Assembly: GCA_002049455.2 (NCBI GenBank)
Contig: KV919081.1
Span: 22,847-86,846 of the forward strand
Length of the DNA stretch: 64,000 nt
From: Porphyra umbilicalis
Lineage: Eukaryota > Rhodophyta > Bangiophyceae > Bangiales > Bangiaceae
Direction: 5' to 3'
Made by a program: the position numbers and the translations under genes. The notes beneath the pieces are model-generated. The model was given only the letters and a program-made list of their open reading frames with translations. It ran no database searches and was not told the DNA's origin. Below, in pieces: positions 10,677 through 21,599 of this stretch. How positions within the stretch are numbered: position 1 is the stretch's first letter; each line of letters begins with the position of its first letter.

Positions 10677-12253
10677 TACACCTTCCAGTGGCCCGCGTCA
10701 GCGTCAAAGACCGCACTCGGGCAGCCGACGCTGACGCTGTCCCAAGCGGGCGCCGCCGCACCGCCGCCGTCGTCGCAACCGCCGTAAGCGCCACCGCCAT
10801 TGGCAGCGGCGACGGCGGCCGTCTCCGCCGCCAGCGGCCGGCCGCCACCGCCCCCCCCTGCGGGCGCGAGCACCGCCGCGTCGCTCGTTCGCGTCCACGT
10901 CACCCCGTCGGCCGACGTCAAGACGCCAATCGAGTGGCCGGCGGTCGTGCCCGCCCGCACGCCCTCGACAAACATCAAGTAGCCGCCACCCTCTGCCGGA
11001 TCCCAAATGACGCACCGCGTGCCGTGGCCGCCATCGTCAAACGCTCCGGGCGGGCCGGGCGCCAAGGCGGGGTGGGGAACCTTGGTCCAACTCACCCCGC
11101 CGTCCGTCGACGTGGCGGCGCCGACGCGGTAGGTGCGGCTCGGCACGTGGTAAGTGTGGTAGGTCAGGTGCGCCGTCGCCGCGCCGCCGCCGCCCCCCTC
11201 CCTCTTGGGAGCGCGCACATGCGGCCAGCCAACGTAGAGCGCGTCCCACTCGTCGTCACCCACACCGACGTCAAGTACTGGTTCCCCCCCCCCGGCACGC
11301 GTCCACGACCGCCCCCCGTCGTTGCTGACCGCCGCCCCCACCCGCATGCGCAGTCCACGGACGGTCAGCGCATCGGGTGCCCACACGCCCGCGGCGACGG
11401 GCACCGCCTCGGCCGATCCGCCAAAGTAGTAGAGTGTCAGCCGCCCCCCGCCATCCGCGTCGGCCACGACGCTCCCCGCCCCGATGTGCAGGTGGTCCCA
11501 CGCGCCCGGCGCGTCGGCCGCCCGGTCAAAAACCGCCCCGCCGCGTGCGTCGCCGGCGACGCGGCGCCACGCCACCCCGTCGAGGGAGACCGCCAGGCCG
11601 ATAGCACCGGTCGGCAGCGGCACTCGGTCCGCGTCGTCCCCCGTTGAACGTCCATTGTACCACATTCGCCACTCGGAGGTGGTTCCATCGGGGGGCAGCA
11701 CGACCGGCCCGCCAATGGCCGCATCGTCAAACACGCCAGCGGCGTTTGCGGCAGCCGCCAACACCCGACCGGCGGTGGCGCCGAGGGGCACACCCGCCGG
11801 GACCGCGATAGGCGCCTCTGTTGGGGTTGGGGGGGGGCGGAAGCGGGGAGGCGGGCGCCCGTCAGTGCGCGAGACGGCCATCGTCAGCATCGCACCGGTG
11901 GCGGGCGACATGACCGCCCGCCGGAGGGATCGGGCGCACACGACCCGCCCGGGGGGGCAGGGATGTAGAAGGAGGCGGCCAGTGCTCGTCAATGGGGTCG
12001 AGATGAAGCCTGGACGAAACGTGGGGCCGAGGCTGGTTGTGTCAGTTTGACAGTCGCCAACAACACCCGTGACACAGCCGAGCTGCAGCCGACACACCCT
12101 CATTACAAACCAACCGCCGCCGACGTGGCCAACGCCGCCGTCGCTGCCGTTGCTGACGCTGCCGCCGCCGCCGCCGTCCGCCATCAGCGTCCCCTTCCTG
12201 CTGTCATGGCAAACAGACGAGGAAAGCGACCGCACGGCGCGCCGTGTCGCCAC
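10562..12253 (-). CDS. Five-bladed beta-propeller protein, glycosyl hydrolase 43/32/68-like
   Basis: Frame of 563 residues. From about residue 190 to the C-terminus there are five repeats of the pattern typical of the arabinanase/levansucrase/invertase fold: an aromatic strand (WRMWYNG, LTLYYFGG, LTYHTYHV, YLMFVEG, WKVYYVGFG) followed by an 'IGxAxSxDGxxW' turn (GLAVSLDGVAW, GAAVSNDGGRSW, GAATSTDGGVSW, GVLTSADGVTW, GLAVSDGADW). Five blades agree with the fold. The substrate is unknown, and the catalytic acids cannot be assigned by eye. Plants and cyanobacteria have related proteins. The start is uncertain: the first Met gives MATRRAVRSLSSS, which could be a transit peptide, while a Met at 11911 begins just before the conserved part. 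No frame break is seen. Confidence 0.8.
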   Translation of the reverse strand: MATRRAVRSLSSSVCHDSRKGTLMADGGGGGSVSNGSDGGVGHVGGGWFVMRVCRLQLGCVTGVVGDCQTDTTSLGPTFRPGFISTPLTSTGRLLLHPCPPGRVVCARSLRRAVMSPATGAMLTMAVSRTDGRPPPRFRPPPTPTEAPIAVPAGVPLGATAGRVLAAAANAAGVFDDAAIGGPVVLPPDGTTSEWRMWYNGRSTGDDADRVPLPTGAIGLAVSLDGVAWRRVAGDARGGAVFDRAADAPGAWDHLHIGAGSVVADADGGGRLTLYYFGGSAEAVPVAAGVWAPDALTVRGLRMRVGAAVSNDGGRSWTRAGGGEPVLDVGVGDDEWDALYVGWPHVRAPKREGGGGGAATAHLTYHTYHVPSRTYRVGAATSTDGGVSWTKVPHPALAPGPPGAFDDGGHGTRCVIWDPAEGGGYLMFVEGVRAGTTAGHSIGVLTSADGVTWTRTSDAAVLAPAGGGGGGRPLAAETAAVAAANGGGAYGGCDDGGGAAAPAWDSVSVGCPSAVFDADAGHWKVYYVGFGPTPAGGMASGIGLAVSDGADWSTLRRVDAGAA

Positions 12254-13115
12254 GCGAGCAGTGGTGTGCAGTCATTCGCCGCGCAATTTCTCGTCTTTCC
12301 TGCCCCACCGGGCCTCACCAAGGGCATATGTTTTGCCCACGAGTACTGTATTTGTCTGGAACAGTACTTATACGATTGCATTGTGATGTTTGATGACATC
12401 ATTCATTACTGAAAGCGCGTACGCGAAAACACCCTGGCCTGGAGTTGTGTTGTGATCGAAGACAATCTATTTGAGTAAGTTCTGGAGCATTATTTAGACT
12501 TGAAGCATGCCGCGTCGCGCTGCACTTGGCACGTGGTTATATTTTTCATGCACTGCATTGGTTTTTATTTTTATGTCTTTGCGGGCGTCCACGGGCAGGC
12601 GCGCGCGCCAGAGCCGTCCGCCCCGGAGCGCGCCGGCCCCCCACCCAGGCGACGCCGTGCTTGCGACAGTCCCAAGCCACGCACGGCTCGCCGACAACCT
12701 CACCCCCCCCAGCCCACCGGCCTCACACCCACGTCCGCCTCCGCCGCCGTTACCGCGCAGTCCACCCGCCCCCTGTGGCAAACGCCACTGTTGGAGCTGA
12801 GTGAGCCGAGGGTGGGGGGCCTGATTATTACGTCCCCCCCCCCGGGGGCGGCGCCCACAGGGACGGGTGTCCCTACAGGTGCCGCGCCAACTGACAACCA
12901 GTAGCACCGCGGAAGCACGACCGGGATGACGGTCTCCCCCCGAGGAGATGCACTCGTGTCGGACGAGCGGTGTGACGACCGATAGTGTCCGGTGACGCCA
13001 GCGTACGTGGCGGTGCACGGCACGACCAGGCGAGGGAGGGACTGCGCGGTGCGCTGCAGTGCGGTGCCGGGCGCCGGCATGCAGCTGCCCATGAGACGGG
13101 GAACGCCTGGGAGAG

Positions 13116-13123
13116 TATATATA
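13116..13123 (+). promoter_or_regulatory. Candidate TATA box (TATATATA)
   Basis: TATATATA stands out in otherwise GC-rich sequence. The next plus-strand ATG in good context is at 13280, 157 bases downstream. Confidence 0.4.
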
Positions 13124-13279
13124 GGGTCACGCCAGGGGACTTGTCCCGGGGGCAAAGAAAAAGTTGACCAACGACCCAACCCTACTCGACACCCAGAAGG
13201 GCAGCACGCGGGGCAAAACTGCACGCGTGGCCTACGGGTCGGTTTCGCCAACAGCCACGCCTCTCCGGCCCCCTCGTCC

Positions 13280-13375
13280 ATGATGGCTAGGCTTGTTGCC
13301 AGTAGCAAGCCTATCGCAGCAGGGGGCGCAGGCGCAGGGTCCGCCGCCACCGCCGTAGGGGCTGCCACCGGCTAG
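13280..13375 (+). CDS. Candidate 31-residue small ORF downstream of a TATA box
   Basis: Begins MMARLVASSKPIAAGG, continues Ala/Gly-rich and stops at 13373-13375. Its length and composition would fit either a small protein or a first exon. No splice donor is obvious, and the other strand is also open. It is reported because of the upstream TATATATA only. Confidence 0.2.
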   Translation: MMARLVASSKPIAAGGAGAGSAATAVGAATG

Positions 13376-14190
13376 CCAGCGGCGTCTTCACCGCTCCCCC
13401 CCTCCAGCCCCACGGCCCCTCAACCCCACCACAGCCCCTCGAACGTACCCCCCTGTCCGTTCTCCTCCCCCCACGACGTACCGCGCGGTCAGTTGCGCGA
13501 CATCCCGCACGGCCGGATCCGCCACCGCGACACCACCACCCCCTCGCACGGGCCACACGCACGACACCGCCCTCTCCTCGTCAAAGGTCCGCGCACAGCA
13601 CCACGCGGGCAGCTGCGTCACGCCACTCGCGACTGCCCGCTTCAGTCACTGCGCGCCACGGTCACACCACAGTCCAAGACTCTCGGCTGTCCCCGATCTT
13701 GGCCCTCTCCCGCGCATTCAAAAATTTGAAGAACAAAAACACCGTCCAGAGCATCTCAGGGGCATGTTTCACCAATTACGACTTCAATTCATCACCCGAC
13801 GCGGTCATATGCAGCACGCATCCTCGTTTCCAGCTCGTCTGAAGCACAGACCCCCCGTTTCAAGCCATCTGAACGAGAAAAAAAAAAACATTTCTACATG
13901 GTTGGACCTCACAAACGCCCAACGTTCGGCCATCGTGCAAAAAAACATGTGCGGATAGTGTGCAAGTTGACGCTTCTAACCATGTCGGACTCAACGTACG
14001 GCGACGTCCGCCCGAGCCGTACGAGGTCTCTCCACGTGCACCCCGCTTTTTCGCAAGTACTCCCGCAACGTGCACTAGCTCGGAAAAAAAATTAGAATGG
14101 GGGCCCCTATGCGCATGTTGGATAGTACCCTGTCCTAAAGGCCAGGGGATTCGATGAATACTCATCGCCTTCATTTTTATCATAGATTCC

Positions 14191-15833
14191 AGTGTCTATT
14201 CTACGAAAAAAAGGGATCAAATGAGATCAGCCTGGGGATCAAATGAGGTCCGCCGGAATCGGCGATTGCGGGCCATCTGGGTGGGAAATCGGGCCTTGTA
14301 GCACCTAAGAACGCACGCTGTAGCTGTTCTCATCAACGTTATGGAGCTGGGCTCTCGCAATCTCAGTCCAACGTGAAGAGGGTTTGTTGAGGATGACCCC
14401 AGTATGAAAAAATGTGCCAAAGCACACTCAGAAGGCATCTACTGGCGAGGTCGAGCATCGCCCTCCCATCTTTCCCCCCCTCCACAACCCACAAAAGCGG
14501 CGATTTAGGCATTCAATCGCAAATCGTAACCAGAGGAGCCCTGTACAGTCGTCCTGTTCGACGTGCGGAGACTGTCGAAACCTGTTGGTTTCGCTCCGTA
14601 GCCGGCGGAACACACTCCCAGATGCACCTGCCAGCCTCAGCGGGGGGTGGAGCCTCATAGTTCAAGCAGTCAACGTTGATGCTGCGGTCAGTGTGAACAC
14701 GCTTCGGACCAAACAGCGACTCGTGCCTTTTCCTCTCTTTCCCGCCCCTAGGTCGCCCCCCCCCCCATGTTGGGCCGACCTACGGGCTTAAGTGACCCCA
14801 GATGCGCCTTTTTACGTTTCTTGTGCTCTGTCACTCCTCCTTTCAGCCAGCGATATCTCCCCTGCCCTATTTTTCTCCACTTCGCGACGAGGACCTGCCG
14901 ATAGACGGCAGCAATGAACGTCGTGACAGACTGTTGGGGCTGGGGGGGCACCTCTACTCATAGAAGGGGTTCAAAGAGCCTACCAACGGCGTGCCGGCGC
15001 CAGCAACCCCAGTATGAACTGTCCTTCGCATGGGGGGGCGGGGGGACACGGCGGGGTGGTTGGTTGCTTACTTGCGACATGACCTGTGTGGGAGGGAAGA
15101 AATAAAAACTGGGCGACCTCCTTCTGCCTCTAGGGTGAAGAGCCTACGCAGAAATCAATTACGCTGTCAGAATGGACAACGGAGCAACCATGTTTTCTTA
15201 GCAGACGATGCAAAAAGAGCATCATATGACGCGAATTGCATCAAACGATGTAGTCAGTAGAATAAGACGCAGCGACGGCGGGAGCAGCGGCAGCGGCATC
15301 GCCGTGGGGCGTGGACGCCAGGAACGGCCGTACCGCGGGAGAGACGAGGGGGGCGGGAGAACGTTTGGAGGGAGGTGGAGGCGTGGAGGGGGGGAGGCGA
15401 GGGTGTGGAAGGGGTGGAGAAGTAAAGACACGGCGGGGAGAATGCGGAAAAGCTACGTATAGAGCGGGTGCGGGGGGGGAGGAAGGACTGGAGGCGTGGA
15501 GGAAGGGGAGGCAGTCGCATGCAGGGGACGTATGTGCTCACGCGCTGTGAAAAAGGGGCTCAAAGCGGGCCGAGAGCGGTCCTCTGGAGCCTGTTGTTTC
15601 GTTGTGGTGCGCACCAGGAACGGTCCGAGGCTTCCCCAAAACTGGCTAGTAGCACTACTGCTGCTCCAAGCGGGATGCCCTCCAGTTTCCCCAAGAGTAA
15701 ACAGAGTGCGGTGAGCTAATTTCTGCCCTCAGAAATGACCATAGACTACGAGAAGTACCTGCAAACAGCTGTTCAAAAAGGGAATCAAATGACGTCAAAG
15801 AGATCAAATGAGGTCGTTGGTAGAATAGACACT
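14191..15833. mobile_element. Element 1 of the AGTGTCTATTCTAC family (GATC-arm type), apparently composite
   Basis: The left end AGTGTCTATTCTAC (14191-14204) is matched by its exact reverse complement at 15820-15833. Inside each end lie two copies of TCAAATGA with GGA/GA arms (about 14215-14250 and 15782-15815). The internal DNA from about 14,270 to 15,270 aligns by eye with the whole of the element at 34,887-35,611, ending in a degenerate copy of that element's right end (GTAGAATAAGAC at about 15,258 with GCATC-type motifs). The last 560 bp carry extra GC-rich DNA. No transposase frame is present. Confidence 0.7.
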
Positions 15834-15942
15834 GAAGGTCTATTCCATGCATTTAGGCGCATGAGGAAAGGGTTTTCTCTGCTGTTCTAGACTTTTTTTA
15901 ACCATGAGAAGTAAACAGAACTGGTCTCCGTGGCATGAGTAC

Positions 15943-16374
15943 TCAAGGAAAAAAGACTAGGCGCTCAAAGGATCTTGCAGCGCTGAGATACACCTCGGTG
16001 TTTCTCTGCCCCTCCAGAATCGCGCCGTTTTCTTCGTCTCTGCCGATCCAGAACTGGCTCTGACCAATTTCTGATGCAAGACACGTATTGATCCGATCTG
16101 GCATCCCATGGAAATGCACTTTCTCTCGGCCGCCTACGAACATCACCTGCCCCCCACCACCTCCGCCCATGTTGACCAACGGCCACACATGTCGTTCAGA
16201 ATTCCCCGCAGCACCGATGAAACTCATTTTGTTGCCTAGCCACGTCGAGTTACCGCCTGCAGCGTCATCAGCGGGCCATTTATTCCACAAAAAGGCGTTC
16301 CAGACAACGGTGGGATGCAAGGAAAAATGTCTGTCTCTCAAGTCTATTGTCGTAGCCGCCTGAAAGTGCGTCAT
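15943..16374 (-). CDS. Unrecognised protein-like frame, possibly one exon
   Basis: A 143-codon minus-strand frame with balanced composition (motifs VVWNAFLWNKWPADD, GQSQFWIGRDEENGA and a Gly run). Near its 5' side the sequence TTTTTTATGACGCACTTTCAG looks like a polypyrimidine-AG splice acceptor, with coding resuming at about 16,354, so the Met at 16374 may not be the true start. No family is recognised. It lies beside the relic frames at 17.4-21.0 kb and may belong with them. Confidence 0.35.
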   Translation of the reverse strand: MTHFQAATTIDLRDRHFSLHPTVVWNAFLWNKWPADDAAGGNSTWLGNKMSFIGAAGNSERHVWPLVNMGGGGGGQVMFVGGREKVHFHGMPDRINTCLASEIGQSQFWIGRDEENGAILEGQRNTEVYLSAARSFERLVFFP

Positions 16375-16399
16375 AAAAAAGCTGATGAAGTAGGCTCCA

Positions 16400-17400
16400 G
16401 AACGCGTCCATGCAGAGCATCAACGCTCGTTCCATTGTCGATTTCTGTGCGCGCCAATATGAGTCGCGCTCATGCGCCTGAATGCGTGGAATCGACCTTT
16501 AGTGTCTGGTGCTTTGCTGAGAAATGGGGCATGCAAGTTTGCGCAAACAAACATGCACACCCTACCACTGCGAGCATTGACCCGTGCTGTGGGGAGACAA
16601 AACCGACCGCTCTTTGTCCACCCTCCTCCTTAAACCTTCCGGTGCCACGCTCATCCCCGCCACCCCCCTCCACCACCGCCCGAATCACGGCCGAAGCCCA
16701 AGCAGGTCATCAAAAAGACAAGGTGGCTCATCACCACCCTTATCGCAAGCGCCACCACCAGACCACAGAAACGTTTCCTCCCTTCCATAGAGTACACGTG
16801 TCCCACCAACGGGGGCGGCACAGATAGGAGACGCTAGGGCAGCGTAAGCCGCACCCGCGACCACAAAGACAGCGTCGGCGGGTAAGAGAGGGCGGCACGG
16901 AGGGAGAGAAGCTCCAAACAATGAGGGGCAGGCACGAGATCGGTGGGTCAGAGGGGTCGTGGTCGGCACGGAAAGTGGCATATGTCTGAATACTGCAGAG
17001 GTGCGCACGGTCGGCGGAGGTGGCGTGCTCTTTTTACCCACGCCTCCCCAGCCGCCACGTGCACGAGAACCTTCATGCCCCCGCACCGTCCAGCAGCCCA
17101 GATGATGCACTATTGGGCGTCGGCAACGCGCCAGTCTCAGCAGAGCGCGTTGTTCCGATAACCGAACTGAAGAAGGTTTAGCCGCAAGGCGGAAAAATGT
17201 TTGAGGTGGATTTGATGCGTCAGCCTGGTACCTCCAGCAAGAAAATACGTTCTATTTGAGCAGGCCTCCAGAGAGCCCTAAAATTGGCTGTCAAAGAACT
17301 CTTTTTGAGTCTTCCACGCACTGAAGCGCTCTGCGGTGTGGCATAAGACAGACGAGCGAATCAGAGTCGGGCTCTTACACAGCGCGTTGCTTGCTCTTCC
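16400..17400. other. No supported gene
   Basis: Moderate-GC DNA with short overlapping frames on both strands and none with a recognisable motif. Confidence 0.45.
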
Positions 17401-17405
17401 TTATT

Positions 17406-17600
17406 TTATTCTGGTATCAAACGCGAACATTCTTGAAGATATTCTGAAGATCGTTTTTCGACTGCAGCCAGATCGATCCCCCTGGTCGCGATAACTGATT
17501 TCTGAGATCTCCCAGTAATGATTTGAGGTCCGTAGCAGGATAGACTTCCGGTTCTGTCGCGGAACTCTCTTATTGTGCTTCTCACAAAAACTGGATCCGC
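17406..17600 (-). pseudogene. Protein-like frame fragment, unrecognised
   Basis: The minus-strand frame (open from 17717 to 17406) reads as ordinary protein from about 17,600 down, with motifs such as YGPQIITGRSQKS and ending RLIPE. Its upstream part overlaps a perfect 25-bp inverted repeat, which suggests that a coding fragment was rearranged here. No family is recognised. Confidence 0.3.
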
Positions 17601-17702
17601 AACATTCGCTTCAGCATCATGAAGCGCCCCCTGAGGCAATGAAACAGTGATTTTGCAACGGAAGCTGATACACCAAGGTCCAGTTTTTGTGAGAAGCACA
17701 AT
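17572..17702. repeat. 25-bp perfect inverted repeat
   Basis: The arms at 17572-17596 and 17678-17702 are exact reverse complements, separated by about 81 bp. The arms carry GTGCTTCTCACAAAAACTGG and its complement. Coding-like frames diverge from both sides. Confidence 0.75.
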
Positions 17703-19500
17703 AATATGGTCCTTCAAGTAGAATAGGATGAGGCAAAGATCCTTTTGTCAGAATGACCTGAGAACTAATTGTGCGCTTCTGTCCCCGTGTTTTCCAGAAG
17801 CGGTCTGCGGATCATATCACAATCGGACATGGACCGCTCGGTGGATGACGGGACCGCAGCCTCTAAAGCTGTCCGATGAGGCTGAACAACCGAAACTTGC
17901 GCTCCCAGAGAAGGATCCATACACTCTAAATGTATCTCTGCACGGGGATGAATTCATCGTGCACAAGAGGCGTCGAGGGAGCTTGTACGGGTACTATGGG
18001 GGCTATACATCTTGATCGTAGGATGATCGTGCATTCTCTGTTCGGACACTTTCCTACCCAGCACCAGGGGCAAACTCCGATGCTCTGAACAGGCGTATCG
18101 TGGATGATGCTATGCAAATGAGTAGCGAGGGTGTCGCTGATTATGACGCGTTCGAGCACTAGAATGCTGTTGCAAGGGTGTACTTGTGCCTAGGTGTGTT
18201 TGACTTCGCCATGGCTGCCACTTTCTCAAACTCCGTTGGCCCTAGTCGTACTGAGCACTGCACAAGCTACGAAATTGTGCATCCGACTACGACATCAGGG
18301 AGAAGGGAGCGCGCGATGAGCAGGACAGTGTCTGTTGACGTCCAGGACGCTCGCTTCTGTCGAGTGCAGGAACGCGCGGCTGTTATCATATCCACTGAAG
18401 AGGGCTCACCCTACCTCTCGGGCGATGCCTTGAAGGAAGCTCTGTTGCTGAGCCGCGTCACAGAAAAGAGTGGGACGTTGCTGATGCGCCTGGAGCAGGC
18501 CCGTGGTGCAGGAATCTTTAACATTCATTCCCACGTTATTGGCGCTCCCTCGTACCCGATGTTCTTTAACATCGGCACCAATCTCTTGATGGAAGGGTAT
18601 GAGGCACTGTCCGTTGGACAGCGCGACAGGCTCATGCGGGAAATTCTGCGCAGCGCTAAGCTTGTCCCAACTCACGCCGTCCTGTCCCATCTTGAGCCAG
18701 AAACGATGGGTGGCATAAATCTGTCAATGTTTGACTATGCAGTCCTACTAACAGTGCGCCCCACGGTGCTACACTATCATGTACGCACCGATGCCACGAC
18801 ACTACACGCTCTTGCGGCGCTTATTGCACTCAAAGCTCGGCGCGTGTTCTCCATACCTTCTTTGCATCTACCAACCCTCACCTCTGATGGATAACAAGCA
18901 ATGAGAGGACACCCGAAATGCAGCCGCGCTCCAGGTTCTGGGTGAGCAGTTGATAATGGAGCGAAGTCGACATGTACCTCTTGAAGAAAGTTGGGAGCGC
19001 CCGGAAGGTTTCAGAATACTGGAGCTTCTGTACCGCACGCTACCCCTTGAGCAGCTCGGACCATCAGTGTGCGAGCTGATGTTTGAAACGTTTTATCAAC
19101 TAGCAAAGCAGGTGGTCAGCCAGAGCAACAGCCGGAACCCCGCCAAGGACTCCGTGCAGAGATGGAGGGACACCAAGCACGTCTCGAGACTGCTTTCCAT
19201 GCCAGAGGAGTTCAGAATTCCTGCGTCGTGGCTACTGAAGCGAATTGGCCAGCCTCTGATGGCGGTCCAGTTCCATAGACTAGCTCCGCACGGGCGACAC
19301 TCGTCTGCTTTCAACTTGAACTGACGTTCGAAGAAAGCCCCGCGCACTGTCCAATTTTCTGCCAAGGAGTTGTGGAGACGCCAGGCACCCATTTCTGTCC
19401 TCGCGTTGTACAGGAAGCCAACGCGCCGACACAGATCATTCGTTATCCGAGAAGGATTGACGCTCTCTATTTATGAGGAGAGAGAGGGCTGCTCTGAATA
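17703..19500 (+). pseudogene. Long decayed reading frame, unrecognised protein
   Basis: One plus-strand frame reads as coherent protein from about 17,722 to 18,894. It is cut by stop codons near 18,013, 18,019 and 18,160, and coherence continues past each. After 18,894 the sense continues in the next frame (about 18,908-19,500) with one more stop at 19,322-19,324. Together this is close to 590 codons of ordinary composition. Visible motifs include SYPMFFNIGTN, GYEALSVGQRDR and ILELLYRTLPLEQ. I recognise no family. A transposon gene or an old virus-derived insertion are both possible. The DNA is about 50% G+C, unlike the GC-rich host genes. Confidence 0.5.
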
Positions 19501-19923
19501 ACCAAGCTCCCACTCGACGGATTCTGACTCTCAGCTCTTCGTTCGTGTGCATTTTACTGAATTGATTGACGGAGAGCTACACGTCGCCGTAGAAATGTGT
19601 AAATTCCCACCGATGGCGCTCTCCATCCTCGGACAGCCCGGACTGGTAACAATCGACTTAGCAGCTGGCGTCATGAGTACCTGAGCTCATCATGTGCGGC
19701 AGATAGCCATAGTGCTGCCTTATGATCAGTTCGACGTCTTGTTCTCCAAGAGGTCGGGATTTCATTGGTGGCTAGTCAGTCGACTTCGGATTGCCATGAG
19801 AGACGAGTGCAGACAACATGTTGCGCACTAGAGGGCATATGGAATGGCCCTCCGTCCACTGAAAAGAATGAAGGTCCCAAAAAATGACCATAAACAACAG
19901 CAGACAAAAATAATTCGGCCATA

Positions 19924-21000
19924 TCACGACCTCTGTTCTTCTTCATCAACCGCTACCGTTTTTTTCGGGTGCTCCATCATCAAGAGCACGTGGCCATTGG
20001 CCAATCGTTGCACCACAAGAGGGACGTGAGCATCCACGGGTTGTGTCCCTGGTAGCGGAGTCTTGCGGAGTCGAGCGTGCTCGTCATCGTTTACATCTGG
20101 CGCGCACTTCATGCGCCAAACAGGCGCCAAATTTGCCGCTTCGTCTCACAGCTCTCCAATGCACATCTTGCAGACAGCCACGGAGGGCCAAGCCAATTTT
20201 TCGCACTGGGGACGTGACGCGCCGACTACGTAGTAGTCCGTCACCCTCGCGGCATCCTCATGTGGAATCAAGAGGGGGTCCCCTGTCGATTCGATAGCAT
20301 TCTCAGCAATGAATTGCTGCACAAAGTGTGGGGCGCTGTCGAGTCCAACGAAATTTGGCGCCTTGCTGACGCATGTGTGGTGCGCATCCTTTTTCACGGA
20401 AGCCAGTACGCGGTAGCGGTACTTGTCGAGACAGGCCACCATCACGAGGAGGTCTCGTTAGAACTCGGCAGGGTCGCAAGCGTCTTGAGTCGTCGCATGG
20501 CCGACCCACCAATCTCCATCAACAAGCATCATCGCGGCCAGCACTGACAGCTTCTCAGATGAGGTCAGAACTGCGAGCTTTCCGTGCCACTGTGCCGCGT
20601 GCTCCATTGCACATGAAATCCAGCCAGTGCATGCAAGGGTCACTGCCGACGCCACGTTGTTACCTCCTCGAAAGCCACTGTGGGGAGCCTCGTACCTAAT
20701 CACGATATAGTTGCCGACCTCCATGCGTGGAAAGCAACTCTGATTCCATAAGCAATGAAGAACGTAGGTGGCCGCAAAACATCATTGTTCGCTAGAACCG
20801 TCCACGCATCTCCTGCAGCAGCTCGTATCGCTGATCCCCGAATTTTGTCCCGGGGGACAGAGACCGAGACTGACTCTGAAAAAGAGCACTCTATTGGTTT
20901 AAAACGACAGCAAGAAGGCATCGAAGCCAATAGAAATCCCGCATTCGGTGCCAGGACCTTGCATCCAGCAGAACTCAATGCTTGTTGCCGCTGGATCCGC
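19924..21000 (-). pseudogene. Decayed minus-strand reading frame, unrecognised protein
   Basis: From 20,724 down to 19,924 a single frame reads as ordinary protein with only two interrupting stops (20,458-20,460 and 20,146-20,148). Upstream the sense appears to continue in another frame between about 20,900 and 20,700. Motifs include GGNNVASAVTLACTGW, LVDGDWWVGHATTQD and HPKKTVAVDEEEQRS. Loss by point mutation fits better than chance, because 267 codons with two stops is unusual at this base composition. The family is unknown. Confidence 0.45.
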
Positions 21001-21190
21001 TTTTCTTGGCACGGAGCAAGCTGCCCGCGCGAAATTTTGAGATTTTCTACTGTTCCCTTGCCAGAAGTGCAGAAAAAAAGAGGAGCTGATGTTGGTTTCC
21101 AGGCTGTATGGGGACATGTAAGCAATCAGGAGCATTAAGTCAGTCCCAGGGGCGCATCTGATTGGTGGAGAGAGTCGGTCCGCAAGTCAG

Positions 21191-21589
21191 TCACTGTCCA
21201 CGAGGACAAAAATCGGGGATCAGCAATAGTACGTCTGGGTCGATGTGTTCCTCCAGGACGCGCGCCATCAGGGGGAGCTCGAATCTGGGCCCAGAGAACC
21301 AGTATTTACTCGCCCGGGTCTGCAAGTATGAGACGGACAGGAGCAGGCTGTCCTCCACGCGCCAGCTGAAGAAAGACGCCATGCATCTTATGTAGAGAAC
21401 TTTGGCCATGTAATCCAGATCCAGGAACTTAGTGAAAGCCCTGTTCGTATCGATGGCTGCCTGTGATGGTGTGGTCCATGCGACGAGCAGTCGGTGGAAG
21501 GGGGGGGGGACGTAAGCATCGGCGATCGAGCTGGAAGAGGAGGACGCCCAGACGAGGATAGTCGCCACGACGGTGAGATAAAAAATCAA
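21191..21589 (-). CDS. Small protein with possible signal peptide, unrecognised
   Basis: A 132-codon frame starting MIFYLTVVATILVWAS, a plausible signal peptide or membrane anchor (residues 1-16), followed by a Ser run. The body contains PPFHRLLVAWTTPSQ and RFELPLMARVLEEH and ends PDFCPRGQ. Composition is ordinary and there are no stops. It may be an intact small gene or the N-terminal exon of the decayed frame downstream on the same strand (19,924-21,000). Confidence 0.4.
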   Translation of the reverse strand: MIFYLTVVATILVWASSSSSSIADAYVPPPFHRLLVAWTTPSQAAIDTNRAFTKFLDLDYMAKVLYIRCMASFFSWRVEDSLLLSVSYLQTRASKYWFSGPRFELPLMARVLEEHIDPDVLLLIPDFCPRGQ

Positions 21590-21599
21590 ATTCCTACGG

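Larger units (their letters stand above)
12420..14190. other. No confident gene; GC-rich island then AT-richer DNA
   Basis: Frames are open on both strands through 12,590-13,700 (the longest is minus 12700-13368), but they show no domain and overlap each other. The only promoter-like signal is the TATATATA at 13116. From about 13,730 the DNA becomes AT-richer with no coherent frame. Confidence 0.4.
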
